64,000 nucleotides of DNA from Paenibacillus humicus NBRC 102415 (GTDB lineage: Bacteria; Bacillota; Bacilli; Paenibacillales; Paenibacillaceae): assembly GCF_004000905.1 (NCBI RefSeq), contig NZ_BIMD01000013.1, forward strand, positions 1 to 64,000. The letters run 5' to 3'. The notes beneath the pieces are model-generated. The model was not told where the DNA came from. It did not search any database and saw only the letters and a program-made list of their open reading frames with translations. Each line of letters starts with the position of its first letter. The stretch's first letter is position 1. Position numbers and translations under genes: made by a program. Below, piece by piece: positions 17,001 through 25,900 of this stretch.

Positions 17001-20000
17001 CTGAACGGCGCGCCGACGGTACGGGAGGAGAGGCTGTCGGATGCGGACCGGGACAAGCTGCGCAGTCTGGCCGCGAACATTTGGGCCTACTACGCCGATT
17101 ATGCGAATGCGGAGGACAACTGGCTGCCGCCCGACAACGTTCAGCTCGATCCGGACAAAGGGGCGGCAAGGCGGACCTCGCCGACGAACATCGGCCTGCT
17201 GCTCGCCTGCACCGTTACGGCCCGTGATTTCGGATTCATATCCTTCGAACAGATGGTGGACCGGATCTCGCTGACGGTCGACACGCTGGAGAGGATGGAC
17301 CGGTGGCATGGGCATTTCTTCAACTGGTACGACACGGGCACGCTGCAGCCGCTCTATCCCCGGTATGTATCGACGGTCGATTCCGGCAATCTCGTCGCCT
17401 ACCTGATCGCGGTCAGGCAAGGAGTGCTGGAATGGGCGCATAGGGAGAGCGGAGATTGGCCGGACGGGCGGGCTCGGTTCCATGCGAATATCGCGGCTGC
17501 GTCTGACTCCATGCCTTTCTCCGACTCAAGCTCTACGTTTAAGCTGGAGTCTGAGCCGGGGGTTGGATCGGAATCGGGAGCCGAGCCCGAAGCGAGGGCC
17601 GGGTCCGGAATATCCGCATCTGTGGAGAAGGCTGTCCGGCTCGCTGAAAGGCTCGAGAAAATGGCGGCCGAGACCGACTTTCGGCCGCTCTACGACAGCG
17701 AGGCGCAGCTGCTGTCGCTCGGATACAACGCCGATCAGAACAGACGGGACGACATCCTCTACGATCTGCTGGCATCGGAAGCGAGACAGGCGAGCTTCCT
17801 CGCGATCGCAAGCGGCCAGCTTCCCGTATCGCATTGGTTCAGGCTGGGCCGAGGACTGACCCGGATCGGACGGAATCCGGCTCTGCTGAGCTGGTCCGGC
17901 ACGATGTTCGAATACTTGATGCCCGCCTTGCTGATGAAAACCTATCGCGGGTCGATATGGGACAGCACATTCAAGGCCGTAGTCGCGAGGCAGAAGGAAT
18001 ATGCGCGCGAGCGCGGAGTGCCATACGGCATTTCGGAGTCGGGCTACTACGCCTTCGATTACGACATGAACTACCAATACAAAGCATTCGGAGTGCCGGG
18101 GCTTGGCTTCCAGAGGGGACTTGAAAAGGAGCTCGTCCTGGCCCCGTATGCGGCTATCATGGCGCTGCCTTGGGACATCAAGGCCGGGATGGCCAATCTT
18201 CGGCGCTATGAGGAGATCGGAGCTGTCGGTCCATACGGATTCTGCGAGGCGGTGGACATGACTGCATCCCGATTGCCGGAAGGAGACAAGCACCGCGTTG
18301 TCCGCAGCTTCATGGCCCATCATCAGGGGATGAGCCTGCTTACGCTCGGCAACCTGCTGCTGGAGCGTCCCATGACCGAACGATTCCACGCCGATCCGCG
18401 CGTTGAGGCGGCCGAGCTTATCCTGCAGGAACGCATCCCGGAAAAGGCGGCCGTCATCGCTCCTCAGGCGCTCAAGCCGGGGTCGGCGCGCAGCGCGCCG
18501 GCGGAAGACGGCCGTTACATCCGCGAATTCCGCCATCCGGTCACGGACGTGCCGGAGGTGAACGTGCTGTCCAACGGCTCCTTCACGACGATCGTGACGG
18601 CGGCAGGCAGCGGCTTCATCCGCAGCGGCGGCGTGAACATGACCCGCTGGCGCGAAGATGCTCTCACGGAATCGCACGGACCGGCCGTATATATCCGGGA
18701 TCTTACAGGCGGACTGTTCTGGTCGCCTTCTTTCTATCCCGTCGGCTCCGAAGGGGAAGGAGCCTCCGCCAGCTTCGGCTTGGATAAGGCGGTGTTTTCC
18801 CGCAAGGAAGGCGGTGTCGCCGCCGTCATGGAGGTATTCGCCGCTCCCGAGCACCCGGCGGAGATCCGGCTGATCCGGCTGGTGAATGAAAGCCGGGAGC
18901 CGCGGCTGCTCGAAATCACGACCTACCTGGAGCTGGCGCTTGCTCCTCCGGCCGTCGACGACGCTCATCCCGCATTCAGCAAGCTGTTCGTCCAAACATC
19001 CTATGACGGCGATACCGGCGCGCTGCTCGCCTTCCGGCGGCCCCGCTCGCCCGAAGAGAAGCAGGTTTGGGGCGTCCATGCCTTGATTGTCGATGGAGAC
19101 CAGTCGGCTCCGCTTGAATATGAGACGGACCGGGCGAAGTTCATCGGCCGCGGCCATTCTCTCGCCGCTCCGCGGAGCGCCGGAGAACGGCTCAGCGGAA
19201 CGACAGGAGCTGTGCTGGATCCCGCGTTTGTGCTGCGCCGCAAGCTGACGCTTCAGCCGGGAGAGCAGGCTGTGCTTCAGGCTGTGAGCGGCATGTCCGG
19301 CTCGCGCGGCGAGGCGCTGCAGATGGTGCGCGAGCTGCGCGGCATCCCGCGCATGGACAAGGCGGCCGACCTGGCCTGGACGCTTGCGGGAATTTCGCTG
19401 CGGCAGCACAGGCTGCAGCCTGCGGATGCGGCGGCGATGCAGACTTTGGCGGCCAGGCTGCTCTATGTCCCGCCTCTTGGACGCGAGCGGGCTGAAGCCA
19501 TCCGGCGCAACAAGTCCGGCCAGCCGGGATTATGGAGCATGGGCATATCCGGAGATCTTCCCATTATGCTGCTCCGTATCGGAGATCTGTCGCAGCTTGG
19601 ATTTGCGAATCGAATCATTGACGGTCACGGATACTTGCGGCGACTAGGCATCGCAAGCGATCTGGTGCTGCTGAACGAGAGCAGCGAAGGCTACCAGCAG
19701 GAGCTCCACCATGCCCTCTCGGCATCCGTGCAGGCCGCGGTGTCCTATCCTCCTTATTCCGTAGGGGGCGGCTTGTATCCGCTGGATGCGGCCAAGCTCT
19801 CCGGGGAGAGCCTCGACCTGCTGGTCGCTTCCTCTCGGGTCGCTCTTGATGCGGGGGGACCGAGCATCGGAGCCCAGCTGCGCAGCCGTCCGCAGCGGAC
19901 CGCCGGCGATGATGGGGTTCAAGCCGGCGAGACAGACAGCGAGGTGAAGGAAGCCGGTGCGGGAGGCTGGGACGAGGCTTCGCTGCAGACGCGGAGAAAG

Positions 20001-22514
20001 GCCTGCGTGACGGCGCTCCCGCTGGCTCCGGAAGCCGGAGAGCTTCAATTTTTCAACGGCTGGGGAGGTTTTTCCGCGGATGGCAGCGAGTACGTCATCC
20101 GGCTCAAGCCGGGCGAGCCGCTGGCCGTGCCGTGGAGCAACGTCATCGCAGGCCCTTCCTTCGGAACGCTCGTGACCGAACGGGGGACGGGCTATACCTG
20201 GTGGAGCAACAGCCGTGAATTCAAGCTTTCCCCTTGGTCGAACGATCCTGTTCTTGATCCTCCGGGCGAGCTCGCCTACGTTCGCGACGAGGAGTCGGGC
20301 TGTTTTTGGACGGCATTTCCATCCCCCTCGGATACGCGGGAATTCCGTGTCGCTCACGGACGCGGATACAGCCGTTTCGAGACGGCGATGGAAGGGCTGA
20401 GCCAGTCCATATCCGTCTCTGTCCATCCTTCCGACTCCGTCAAGCTGACCGCAGTCAGGTTGACCAATGACAGCGATCGGAGCCGCCGGCTGTCCGTGAC
20501 CGGCATGTGCAGTTGGGTGCTTGGAGTGAGCCGGGATTCCTCGGCCTCCTATATCGTCACGGAATGGGACGAGGAATCCGGCTCGCTGCTTGCGCGAAAC
20601 GCGTACCAGGATACATTCCGGGAAGCGTCGGCTTTCCTGAGGATCAGCTCTGACCGGACGGGAAACCTCGATGAAGACATCAGCTTCACGGCCAATCGCA
20701 AGGAGTTCATCGGCAGCGGCCATACGGTATACTGTCCGGCAGGAATGGGAAGCGCGGCTCTTAGCGGCGATACCGGCGCTTTCGCCGACAGCTGCGGAGC
20801 CGTCCGGCTTGCCCTGACGCTGGCGCCGGGAGAGACGCGGACTGTCTATCTCTCCTTGGGAGCAGGCGCCAGCAGGCAGGAGGCGCTGGAGCTGGCGCAG
20901 CGCTACCGCAGTCCCGACAGCTGCTCGGCCGTGGAGCCGGCTTCAGCCGCCTTCTGGAAGGAGAAGCTGGAGCAGACGGTCGTGGAGACGCCGGACAAGG
21001 AGATGAACCTGCTGATGAACGGCTGGCTTCTGTACCAGGCGCTCAGCTGCCGCGTGTGGGCGCGTACGGCGTTCTTCCAGGCGGGAGGCGCATACGGCTT
21101 CCGCGACCAGCTCCAGGATTCGATGTCGCTGCTCCATGCCATGCCGGAATTGACGCGCCGGCAGCTGCTGCTGAACGCTTCCCACCAATATGAGGAGGGC
21201 GATGTCCAGCATTGGTGGCATGAAGAAACGCATAAGGGAATCCGGACACGGTATACCGACGACCTGCTCTGGCTTCCATACGCATCGGCGCGTTATGCCG
21301 TTCATACGGGGGACTGGGATGTTTTCGACGACAAAGCGCCATTCATCGCAAGCTCCCCGCTCGGACCCGAGGAGCATGAGAGGTACGAAGCGACCGTTCT
21401 TTCGGGCCGGGAGGGAACGCTGTACGAGCACTGCGTCCGGGCCATCGACAAAGGCCTCACTTCCGGCCGTCACGGCATTCCGCTGATGGGAATCGGCGAC
21501 TGGAACGACGGCATGAACTCGGTCGGCGACGAGGGCCGCGGCGAAAGCGTATGGCTGGGCTGGTTCCTTTGCGTCGTATTGGAGAAATTCAGCGCCGTCT
21601 GCGAGCGCCGCGGGGACGAGCTGCGCGCTGCCCATTACCGCAAGGAGCGGACCCGGATTGCAGGCGCGATCAACGAGCATGCCTGGGACGGCGAGTGGTT
21701 CCGGCGCGCCTGCACCGACGAGGGCGCCTGGCTGGGCTCCAGCCGCAGCGCCGAATGCCGCATCGACGCGATCGCGCAGTCCTGGTCGGTCATTTCCGGC
21801 GGAGCTCCGCCGGATCGCGCTGCCATGGCTATGCGGTCGTTCGACCGCGAGCTTGTCGACCGCCATCTGATGCTTGCGCGCCTGCTTACTCCCGCGTTCG
21901 ACAAGACGCATCCAAGCCCCGGCTATATTCAAGGCTATCCGCCGGGCCTTAGGGAGAACGGCGCCCAGTATACGCATGGCGTCATCTGGAGCATCGTGGC
22001 GTGGGCCAAGCTGGGTCAAGGCGACAAGGCGGCGGACCTGTTCCGGCTCTTGAATCCGGTCAGCCATGCCAAGTCGCCGGGCGATGTCAGAAGATATGGC
22101 GGAGAGCCTTACGTCATGGCCGCGGATGTCTATACGACGGACATCTACGGAGGCAAGGCGGGATGGACCTGGTACACGGGCGCCTCCGGCTGGATGTACC
22201 AGGCGGGCCTGGAATGGATTCTCGGTCTGAGGCGCGAGGGAGATGAGCTGATCATCGAGCCATGCCTTCCGGCGGATTGGCCTTCCGTAAGCCTCACCTA
22301 CCGCCATGGCGGATCGCGGACGGAGATCCGCGTCCTGAACCCGCATCGCCTGCCCGCCTCGAAAAGCCGGGCAACAATCAACGGAGCGTCTCCCGGACCG
22401 GATGACGGTCGCGGAGCGCGTATCCGGCTGCTCGGGAATTCGGGGGTTCAAAGCGTTACCATTATAATGGAACAAAGTGAGGGCGAGGAGGGGGCCGTAT
22501 CGGTTCTGAACTAA
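14013..22514 (+). CDS. ndvB: Cyclic beta-1,2-glucan synthase (GT84-GH94, NdvB type)
   Basis: A 2833-residue membrane enzyme, the usual size for NdvB/Cgs, which builds, trims and cyclises beta-1,2-glucan from UDP-glucose. Order: N-terminal helical region; membrane helices at about 430-486; processive glucosyltransferase domain with DAD in VITLDADTQLP (about 646), SHDLLEGGF (about 760) and RLHRWVRGDW (about 792); more membrane helices at about 840-1000; a glycoamylase-like domain near 1300 (YYAFDYDMNYQYKAFGV); two beta-sandwich domains; and a GH94 phosphorylase domain with DWNDGMNSVGDEGRGESVW (about 2495). An acidic Ser/Glu/Pro linker lies near 1170-1210. The family is best known from Rhizobiales and Brucella, but homologs occur in Gram-positives. 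RBS AGGGGG. Confidence 0.92.
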   Translation: MTTTESYIQAARQLALTHDTARGRKASRQRKALAAQLRQLQEFAEELRADDCGCSQPAAEWLLDHSEFIEEQGYHASMELRHGGLAGLPYLRRSGHARVEAVCDGYLDASGGSYDRNSFVAFIQAYQEVAVLTIAETWSLPLALKTCLFRRLAEVFREVRQRHDACMGAERILKQALAGGRGPQALPLAEALDRAGRDIMLSGAVVAHLTSRLREWADDSEDVRRWLLLRLDNGTESLARLNAYEARLQARYQSEAGRLIGSLRAAERTSWEKELEDLSMADAMLKSEAAGTYSLMDAQSRATLRAGTARLAARLGLPESLVASCAVRLADAEAGKAGWPAADGDGQPGRGGLEGGAAPLSGKNAPGLGSRAGLRKKAEEKAYVELPLLPRTAYAAYYLLEPQGRRLLRREACRTAKARRLPENGLLRHRTSTYLALLAVLFAAAAAVLTIWAGEAGGLRAGGWVSAALLLAFPASEWAVVLLHGLIGKVMPTRPLLRYDFSTGIPPGADTMIVVPVIWSSIAEVKELVHRLELHYLANRDARFHFALLGDYPDAGSEHTELDKELEEAGAEGIRRLNRHYGAEGSTFHLLQRKRTWNEREGVWMGWERKRGKVVEFARLLEGDRQTGFSLSESDASVFPRIAYVITLDADTQLPIGSAQRMVGTMHLPYNRPRLNEKGTRVEEGYAVLQPRIAISRESAASSRLAALWAGNPGIDPYAFAVSDPYQDGVGQGIFTGKGIFDARLFRRLLADRIPDNAVLSHDLLEGGFLRSGLLSDIELVDGHPKTFRSWQLRLHRWVRGDWQLLCWLKPKVRDCSGTPRPVDLSAITRWQIVDNLRRSLLPPALYLLLVIGLLLPPGARWTLLAAAVLTACLPLLQALAAPGYLVRHPGQLKAAVLQASLSVLLLSYQAAMMADAVLRTLYRLNVSRKRLLEWTSAAETDRNSGGKLIAFRVPGTVLALLLPVVGWLSGAAAGWQAAAILAAAAWLAAPLLVVWLNGAPTVREERLSDADRDKLRSLAANIWAYYADYANAEDNWLPPDNVQLDPDKGAARRTSPTNIGLLLACTVTARDFGFISFEQMVDRISLTVDTLERMDRWHGHFFNWYDTGTLQPLYPRYVSTVDSGNLVAYLIAVRQGVLEWAHRESGDWPDGRARFHANIAAASDSMPFSDSSSTFKLESEPGVGSESGAEPEARAGSGISASVEKAVRLAERLEKMAAETDFRPLYDSEAQLLSLGYNADQNRRDDILYDLLASEARQASFLAIASGQLPVSHWFRLGRGLTRIGRNPALLSWSGTMFEYLMPALLMKTYRGSIWDSTFKAVVARQKEYARERGVPYGISESGYYAFDYDMNYQYKAFGVPGLGFQRGLEKELVLAPYAAIMALPWDIKAGMANLRRYEEIGAVGPYGFCEAVDMTASRLPEGDKHRVVRSFMAHHQGMSLLTLGNLLLERPMTERFHADPRVEAAELILQERIPEKAAVIAPQALKPGSARSAPAEDGRYIREFRHPVTDVPEVNVLSNGSFTTIVTAAGSGFIRSGGVNMTRWREDALTESHGPAVYIRDLTGGLFWSPSFYPVGSEGEGASASFGLDKAVFSRKEGGVAAVMEVFAAPEHPAEIRLIRLVNESREPRLLEITTYLELALAPPAVDDAHPAFSKLFVQTSYDGDTGALLAFRRPRSPEEKQVWGVHALIVDGDQSAPLEYETDRAKFIGRGHSLAAPRSAGERLSGTTGAVLDPAFVLRRKLTLQPGEQAVLQAVSGMSGSRGEALQMVRELRGIPRMDKAADLAWTLAGISLRQHRLQPADAAAMQTLAARLLYVPPLGRERAEAIRRNKSGQPGLWSMGISGDLPIMLLRIGDLSQLGFANRIIDGHGYLRRLGIASDLVLLNESSEGYQQELHHALSASVQAAVSYPPYSVGGGLYPLDAAKLSGESLDLLVASSRVALDAGGPSIGAQLRSRPQRTAGDDGVQAGETDSEVKEAGAGGWDEASLQTRRKACVTALPLAPEAGELQFFNGWGGFSADGSEYVIRLKPGEPLAVPWSNVIAGPSFGTLVTERGTGYTWWSNSREFKLSPWSNDPVLDPPGELAYVRDEESGCFWTAFPSPSDTREFRVAHGRGYSRFETAMEGLSQSISVSVHPSDSVKLTAVRLTNDSDRSRRLSVTGMCSWVLGVSRDSSASYIVTEWDEESGSLLARNAYQDTFREASAFLRISSDRTGNLDEDISFTANRKEFIGSGHTVYCPAGMGSAALSGDTGAFADSCGAVRLALTLAPGETRTVYLSLGAGASRQEALELAQRYRSPDSCSAVEPASAAFWKEKLEQTVVETPDKEMNLLMNGWLLYQALSCRVWARTAFFQAGGAYGFRDQLQDSMSLLHAMPELTRRQLLLNASHQYEEGDVQHWWHEETHKGIRTRYTDDLLWLPYASARYAVHTGDWDVFDDKAPFIASSPLGPEEHERYEATVLSGREGTLYEHCVRAIDKGLTSGRHGIPLMGIGDWNDGMNSVGDEGRGESVWLGWFLCVVLEKFSAVCERRGDELRAAHYRKERTRIAGAINEHAWDGEWFRRACTDEGAWLGSSRSAECRIDAIAQSWSVISGGAPPDRAAMAMRSFDRELVDRHLMLARLLTPAFDKTHPSPGYIQGYPPGLRENGAQYTHGVIWSIVAWAKLGQGDKAADLFRLLNPVSHAKSPGDVRRYGGEPYVMAADVYTTDIYGGKAGWTWYTGASGWMYQAGLEWILGLRREGDELIIEPCLPADWPSVSLTYRHGGSRTEIRVLNPHRLPASKSRATINGASPGPDDGRGARIRLLGNSGVQSVTIIMEQSEGEEGAVSVLN

Positions 22515-22577
22515 ATTGAACATCGGACTGTATCGCGCCAGTGACTTCGTAGACGGCATGTCGCCCTTGAGCCTTCA

Positions 22578-22649
22578 GGCATCCCCCGGTCGTCAGCACC
22601 GCATTTGAACCTGGCGGCATCCCCGGGACGGCAGCGCCCCATTGAACCT
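22578..22649. repeat. Two imperfect 35-bp direct repeats after ndvB
   Basis: Copies at 22578-22612 and 22616-22649 share GGCATCCCC at the left, AGC-CC in the middle and TTGAACCT at the right. They lie between the ndvB stop and its terminator. The function is unknown. Confidence 0.6.
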
Positions 22650-22681
22650 TGCAACGTCCATTGGACGCTGCAAGGTTTTTT
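22646..22681 (+). terminator. Terminator downstream of ndvB
   Basis: CCTTGCA and TGCAAGG, plus inner CGTCC and GGACG, form a long stem with one internal mismatch, followed by TTTTTT. Confidence 0.88.
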
Positions 22682-22736
22682 GCACATAGCCGGCACGTTC
22701 TTTTCGACCAGTGATAACGGAATTGATCCCATTAAA

Positions 22737-22866
22737 TTTACAAACTAATTCATGCATGTTTATGCGCTTACAACTTTCTTCGGTCCTTCATGATATTTTT
22801 CTTTACATAACCTTTAGGAATAATTTATGCTTTCTATGATTTTCGTTTTTCTTCGACTGCTATAAT
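22737..22866 (+). promoter_or_regulatory. Promoter region of the SLH nucleotidase gene
   Basis: A consensus -10 TATAAT lies at 22861-22866, 39 bases before the start codon, in an AT-rich region of about 170 bases. Upstream, TTTACA (22737), TTCATG (22749), TTTATG (22759) and CTTACA (22767) are spaced 8-12 bp apart, loosely like PhoP boxes (TTAACA-type hexamers every 11 bp). Phosphate control would suit a nucleotide phosphatase, but this reading is tentative. No strong -35 is seen. Confidence 0.4.
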
Positions 22867-22904
22867 GTCGAAGTACGAAACAATAAGGGAGGACTCATAT
22901 TTCT

Positions 22905-25900
22905 ATGAATTGGAAGCCGAAATGGAACAAGCCGACCGCTTCCGTGCTGGCAGCCGCCGTGCTGTCCGCGCAGGTCATCGGGGCAGGCGTTCTGACGACG
23001 GGCAAGGCTCATGCCGCAGCCGCAGCCGCGCCAGTCGATCTGACACTGCTGAGCACGACGGATGTACACACCAACGTGTACGGCTACGACTACTTCAAAA
23101 ACGCGCCTTCCCTCACGGTAGGTCTTGACCGTGCAGCAACGCTCGTCAAGAATGCCCGCGCCGAATTCCCGAACAATCTGCTGCTGGACAACGGCGACCT
23201 GATTCAAGGAACGCCGCTGGGTACTTATGTAGCCCAGCATTCCGATTTTACTCCGGACAATACGACGGACATCCATCCGATGATGGCCGCTCTGAACGCC
23301 ATGGGCTACGACGCCGCTACCTTCGGCAACCATGAGTTCAATTATGGCCTTGATTTCCTGGAGCGCACGATCGGCCAGTACAATCCGAAATACGACACCC
23401 TCCCTGGCGCAGACTTCCCGTACGTCAACGCCAATATCTATATCGACGATCACGACGGCGACGACAGCAACGATCAGAACGCATTCAAGCCTTACGTCGT
23501 GCTGGACAAGCATGTCAAGGACGCGAACGGCATGGATCAAACGATCCGCGTCGCCCTGATCGGCCTCGTAACTCCGCAAATCATGGAGTGGGACAAGGTC
23601 AGCCTGGAAGGAAAAGTGAAAACGAAGGATATTTCCCAAACGGCTGCGAAGTTCGCCAAGGAAATCCGGGACAACAACGAGGCTGACGTTGTCGTCGCCA
23701 TGGCCCATTCGGGCTTCGATGCGACTTCGACCGAAGGCCAAATGGAGGAGAATGCTATCAACGCCCTGACGAAAGTCGCGGGCATCGATGCAGTCACGTT
23801 CTCCCACTCCCATAAGGTCTTCCCGACGACAGGCGCGCTGGATGCGAGCTTCATCGATCCCGATACGAAGCTGCCTTACAACAACTCCAAAGCCGTCGTC
23901 GACAATGTCAACGGCCGCATCAACGGCACACCGGCCGTACAAGCGGGCTTCGGAGGCGCGTACCTCGGCCTGATCAACCTCAAGGTGGTTCCTGCTGGCG
24001 ACGGCAAATGGGCGGTCGACAAAGCGGCTTCCAAAGCCCAGACCCGCTCCATCTACAAAACCGACAAGGACTCCGCCGGCAAGACGGTGAACGTTCCTAC
24101 GGTCGAGCCGGACAAAGCCGTCCAGGATGCCGTTGGCGCCGCTCACCAAGCGACCATCGACTACACCGGCAAGAAGCTCGGAACGACTTCCGCTCCGATG
24201 AACAGCTTCTTCGCCATGGTGCAGGATGATCCGACTGTCCAAATCGTGACGAACGCCCAGAAGTGGTTCGTCGAAAATGAGCTGGCCGGCAACGCCGACA
24301 TTTCGGCTGAAGTTAAGAATCTGCCGATTCTGAGCGTTGGAGCGCCGTTCAAAGCCGGCCGCAACGGCCCTTCGGAATATACGGATATCAGCCAGGGCGA
24401 CCTGACGATCCGCAGCGCGAGCGACCTGTACCTGTACGACAACACGCTCAAGGCGATCAAGGTCAAAGGCTCCGTCATCAAGGACTGGCTGGACATGAGC
24501 GCAGGCGCGTTCAACACGATCAGCCCGCGCAAATCGGCTGCCCAGCCGATTCTGAACTCCAAATTCGCCGTCTACAACTTCGATGTCATCGATGGCGTCA
24601 ACTACAAATACGACGTGACGAAACCGGCGAAATACAACCCGGACGGCTCGATCGCCAACGCGAACTCCAGCCGCGTCGTCGACCTGACGTTCGAAGGCAA
24701 GCCGGTCGACCCGAACCAGGAATTCATCGTCGTGACGAACAACTACCGCGCAAGCGGCGGCGGCAACTTCCCGGGCGTCAAGGGAGCCGACATGATTCTC
24801 GACACCCAAAAAGAGAACCGTGAAGTTCTGATGGAATACATCGAGAAGCAAGGCACGGTGAACCCTTCCGCCGACGGCAACTGGTCGATCCTGCCTATCA
24901 ACGGCAACGTGAAGGTTACGTTCACTTCGGCTCCTAAAGCAGCCGATGTGCTTCCGCAGGGAGTATCCTACACGAACACGATGGACGCTTCCAGCTTCGG
25001 CATCTTCACGCTGGATCGTCTGAAAGCGGCCGTTCCGGCTCCGACAAAAGACGTTGAAGTCCATCTGCTCGGCATCAACGATCTGCACGGACAGCTGGAC
25101 ACCGTCTCCACCGTGAGCAACAAAGCGGCAGGTACGGCGCCGATCCTGGCCACATACCTGAAAAATGCCCGCGCTAAGTACGAGAACTCCATCCTCTTCC
25201 ACAACGGCGACTCCGTGGGCGCATCCGCTCCGGTATCCGCTCTCGAGCGCGACAAGCCGACCCTGGAATGGCTCAACATGATGCAGTTCGACGTCGGTTC
25301 CCTCGGCAACCATGAGTTCGACCAAGGGATCGATGCGCTGAAAGCCCAGCTGTACGGCGGCAAAGATCCTAAAAACGACAAAATCGTGCACAGCGGCGTC
25401 GACTTCGACTACGTGAACGCGAACGTCATCGACAACACGACCAAAAAACCGCTGATCACTCCTTATGTAGTCAAAGAAGTTGGCGGCGTGAAAATCGGCT
25501 TCATCGGTACGGTAACGAAAGCAACGCCTAGCAAGGTATCCCCATCGGGTACGGCTGGAGTATCTTTCCTCTCCGCTTCTGAAGAAGTCGAAGCTCTGAA
25601 CAAATATGCTGCCGAGCTCAAGGCTCAAGGCGTAGAAACCATCATCGTCCTGGCTCATGACCCGGCCAAAACGACGACGACGGCTGGCACGACGACTACA
25701 GTCGGCGAGGCTGTGGATCTGGCGAACGCGCTTCCTGCGAACTCCCCGATCGACGTCATCGTAGCCGGCGACGATCACGCTTATGCCAACCAAGTCATCA
25801 ACGGCAAGCTGGTCGTACAAGCCTACTCGTACGGTTCCGCATACGAAGACATCAAGCTCGTTATCGACTACAAGACGGGCGATGTCAAAGAGAAATCCGC

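Noticed and set aside
15570-17483. Long antisense frames opposite ndvB (637 codons here, more at 17526-19409 and 20943-22559)
   Set aside because: They are rich in Arg, Pro, Gln and His with no domain, and lie opposite conserved NdvB sequence. They are codon-bias artefacts.
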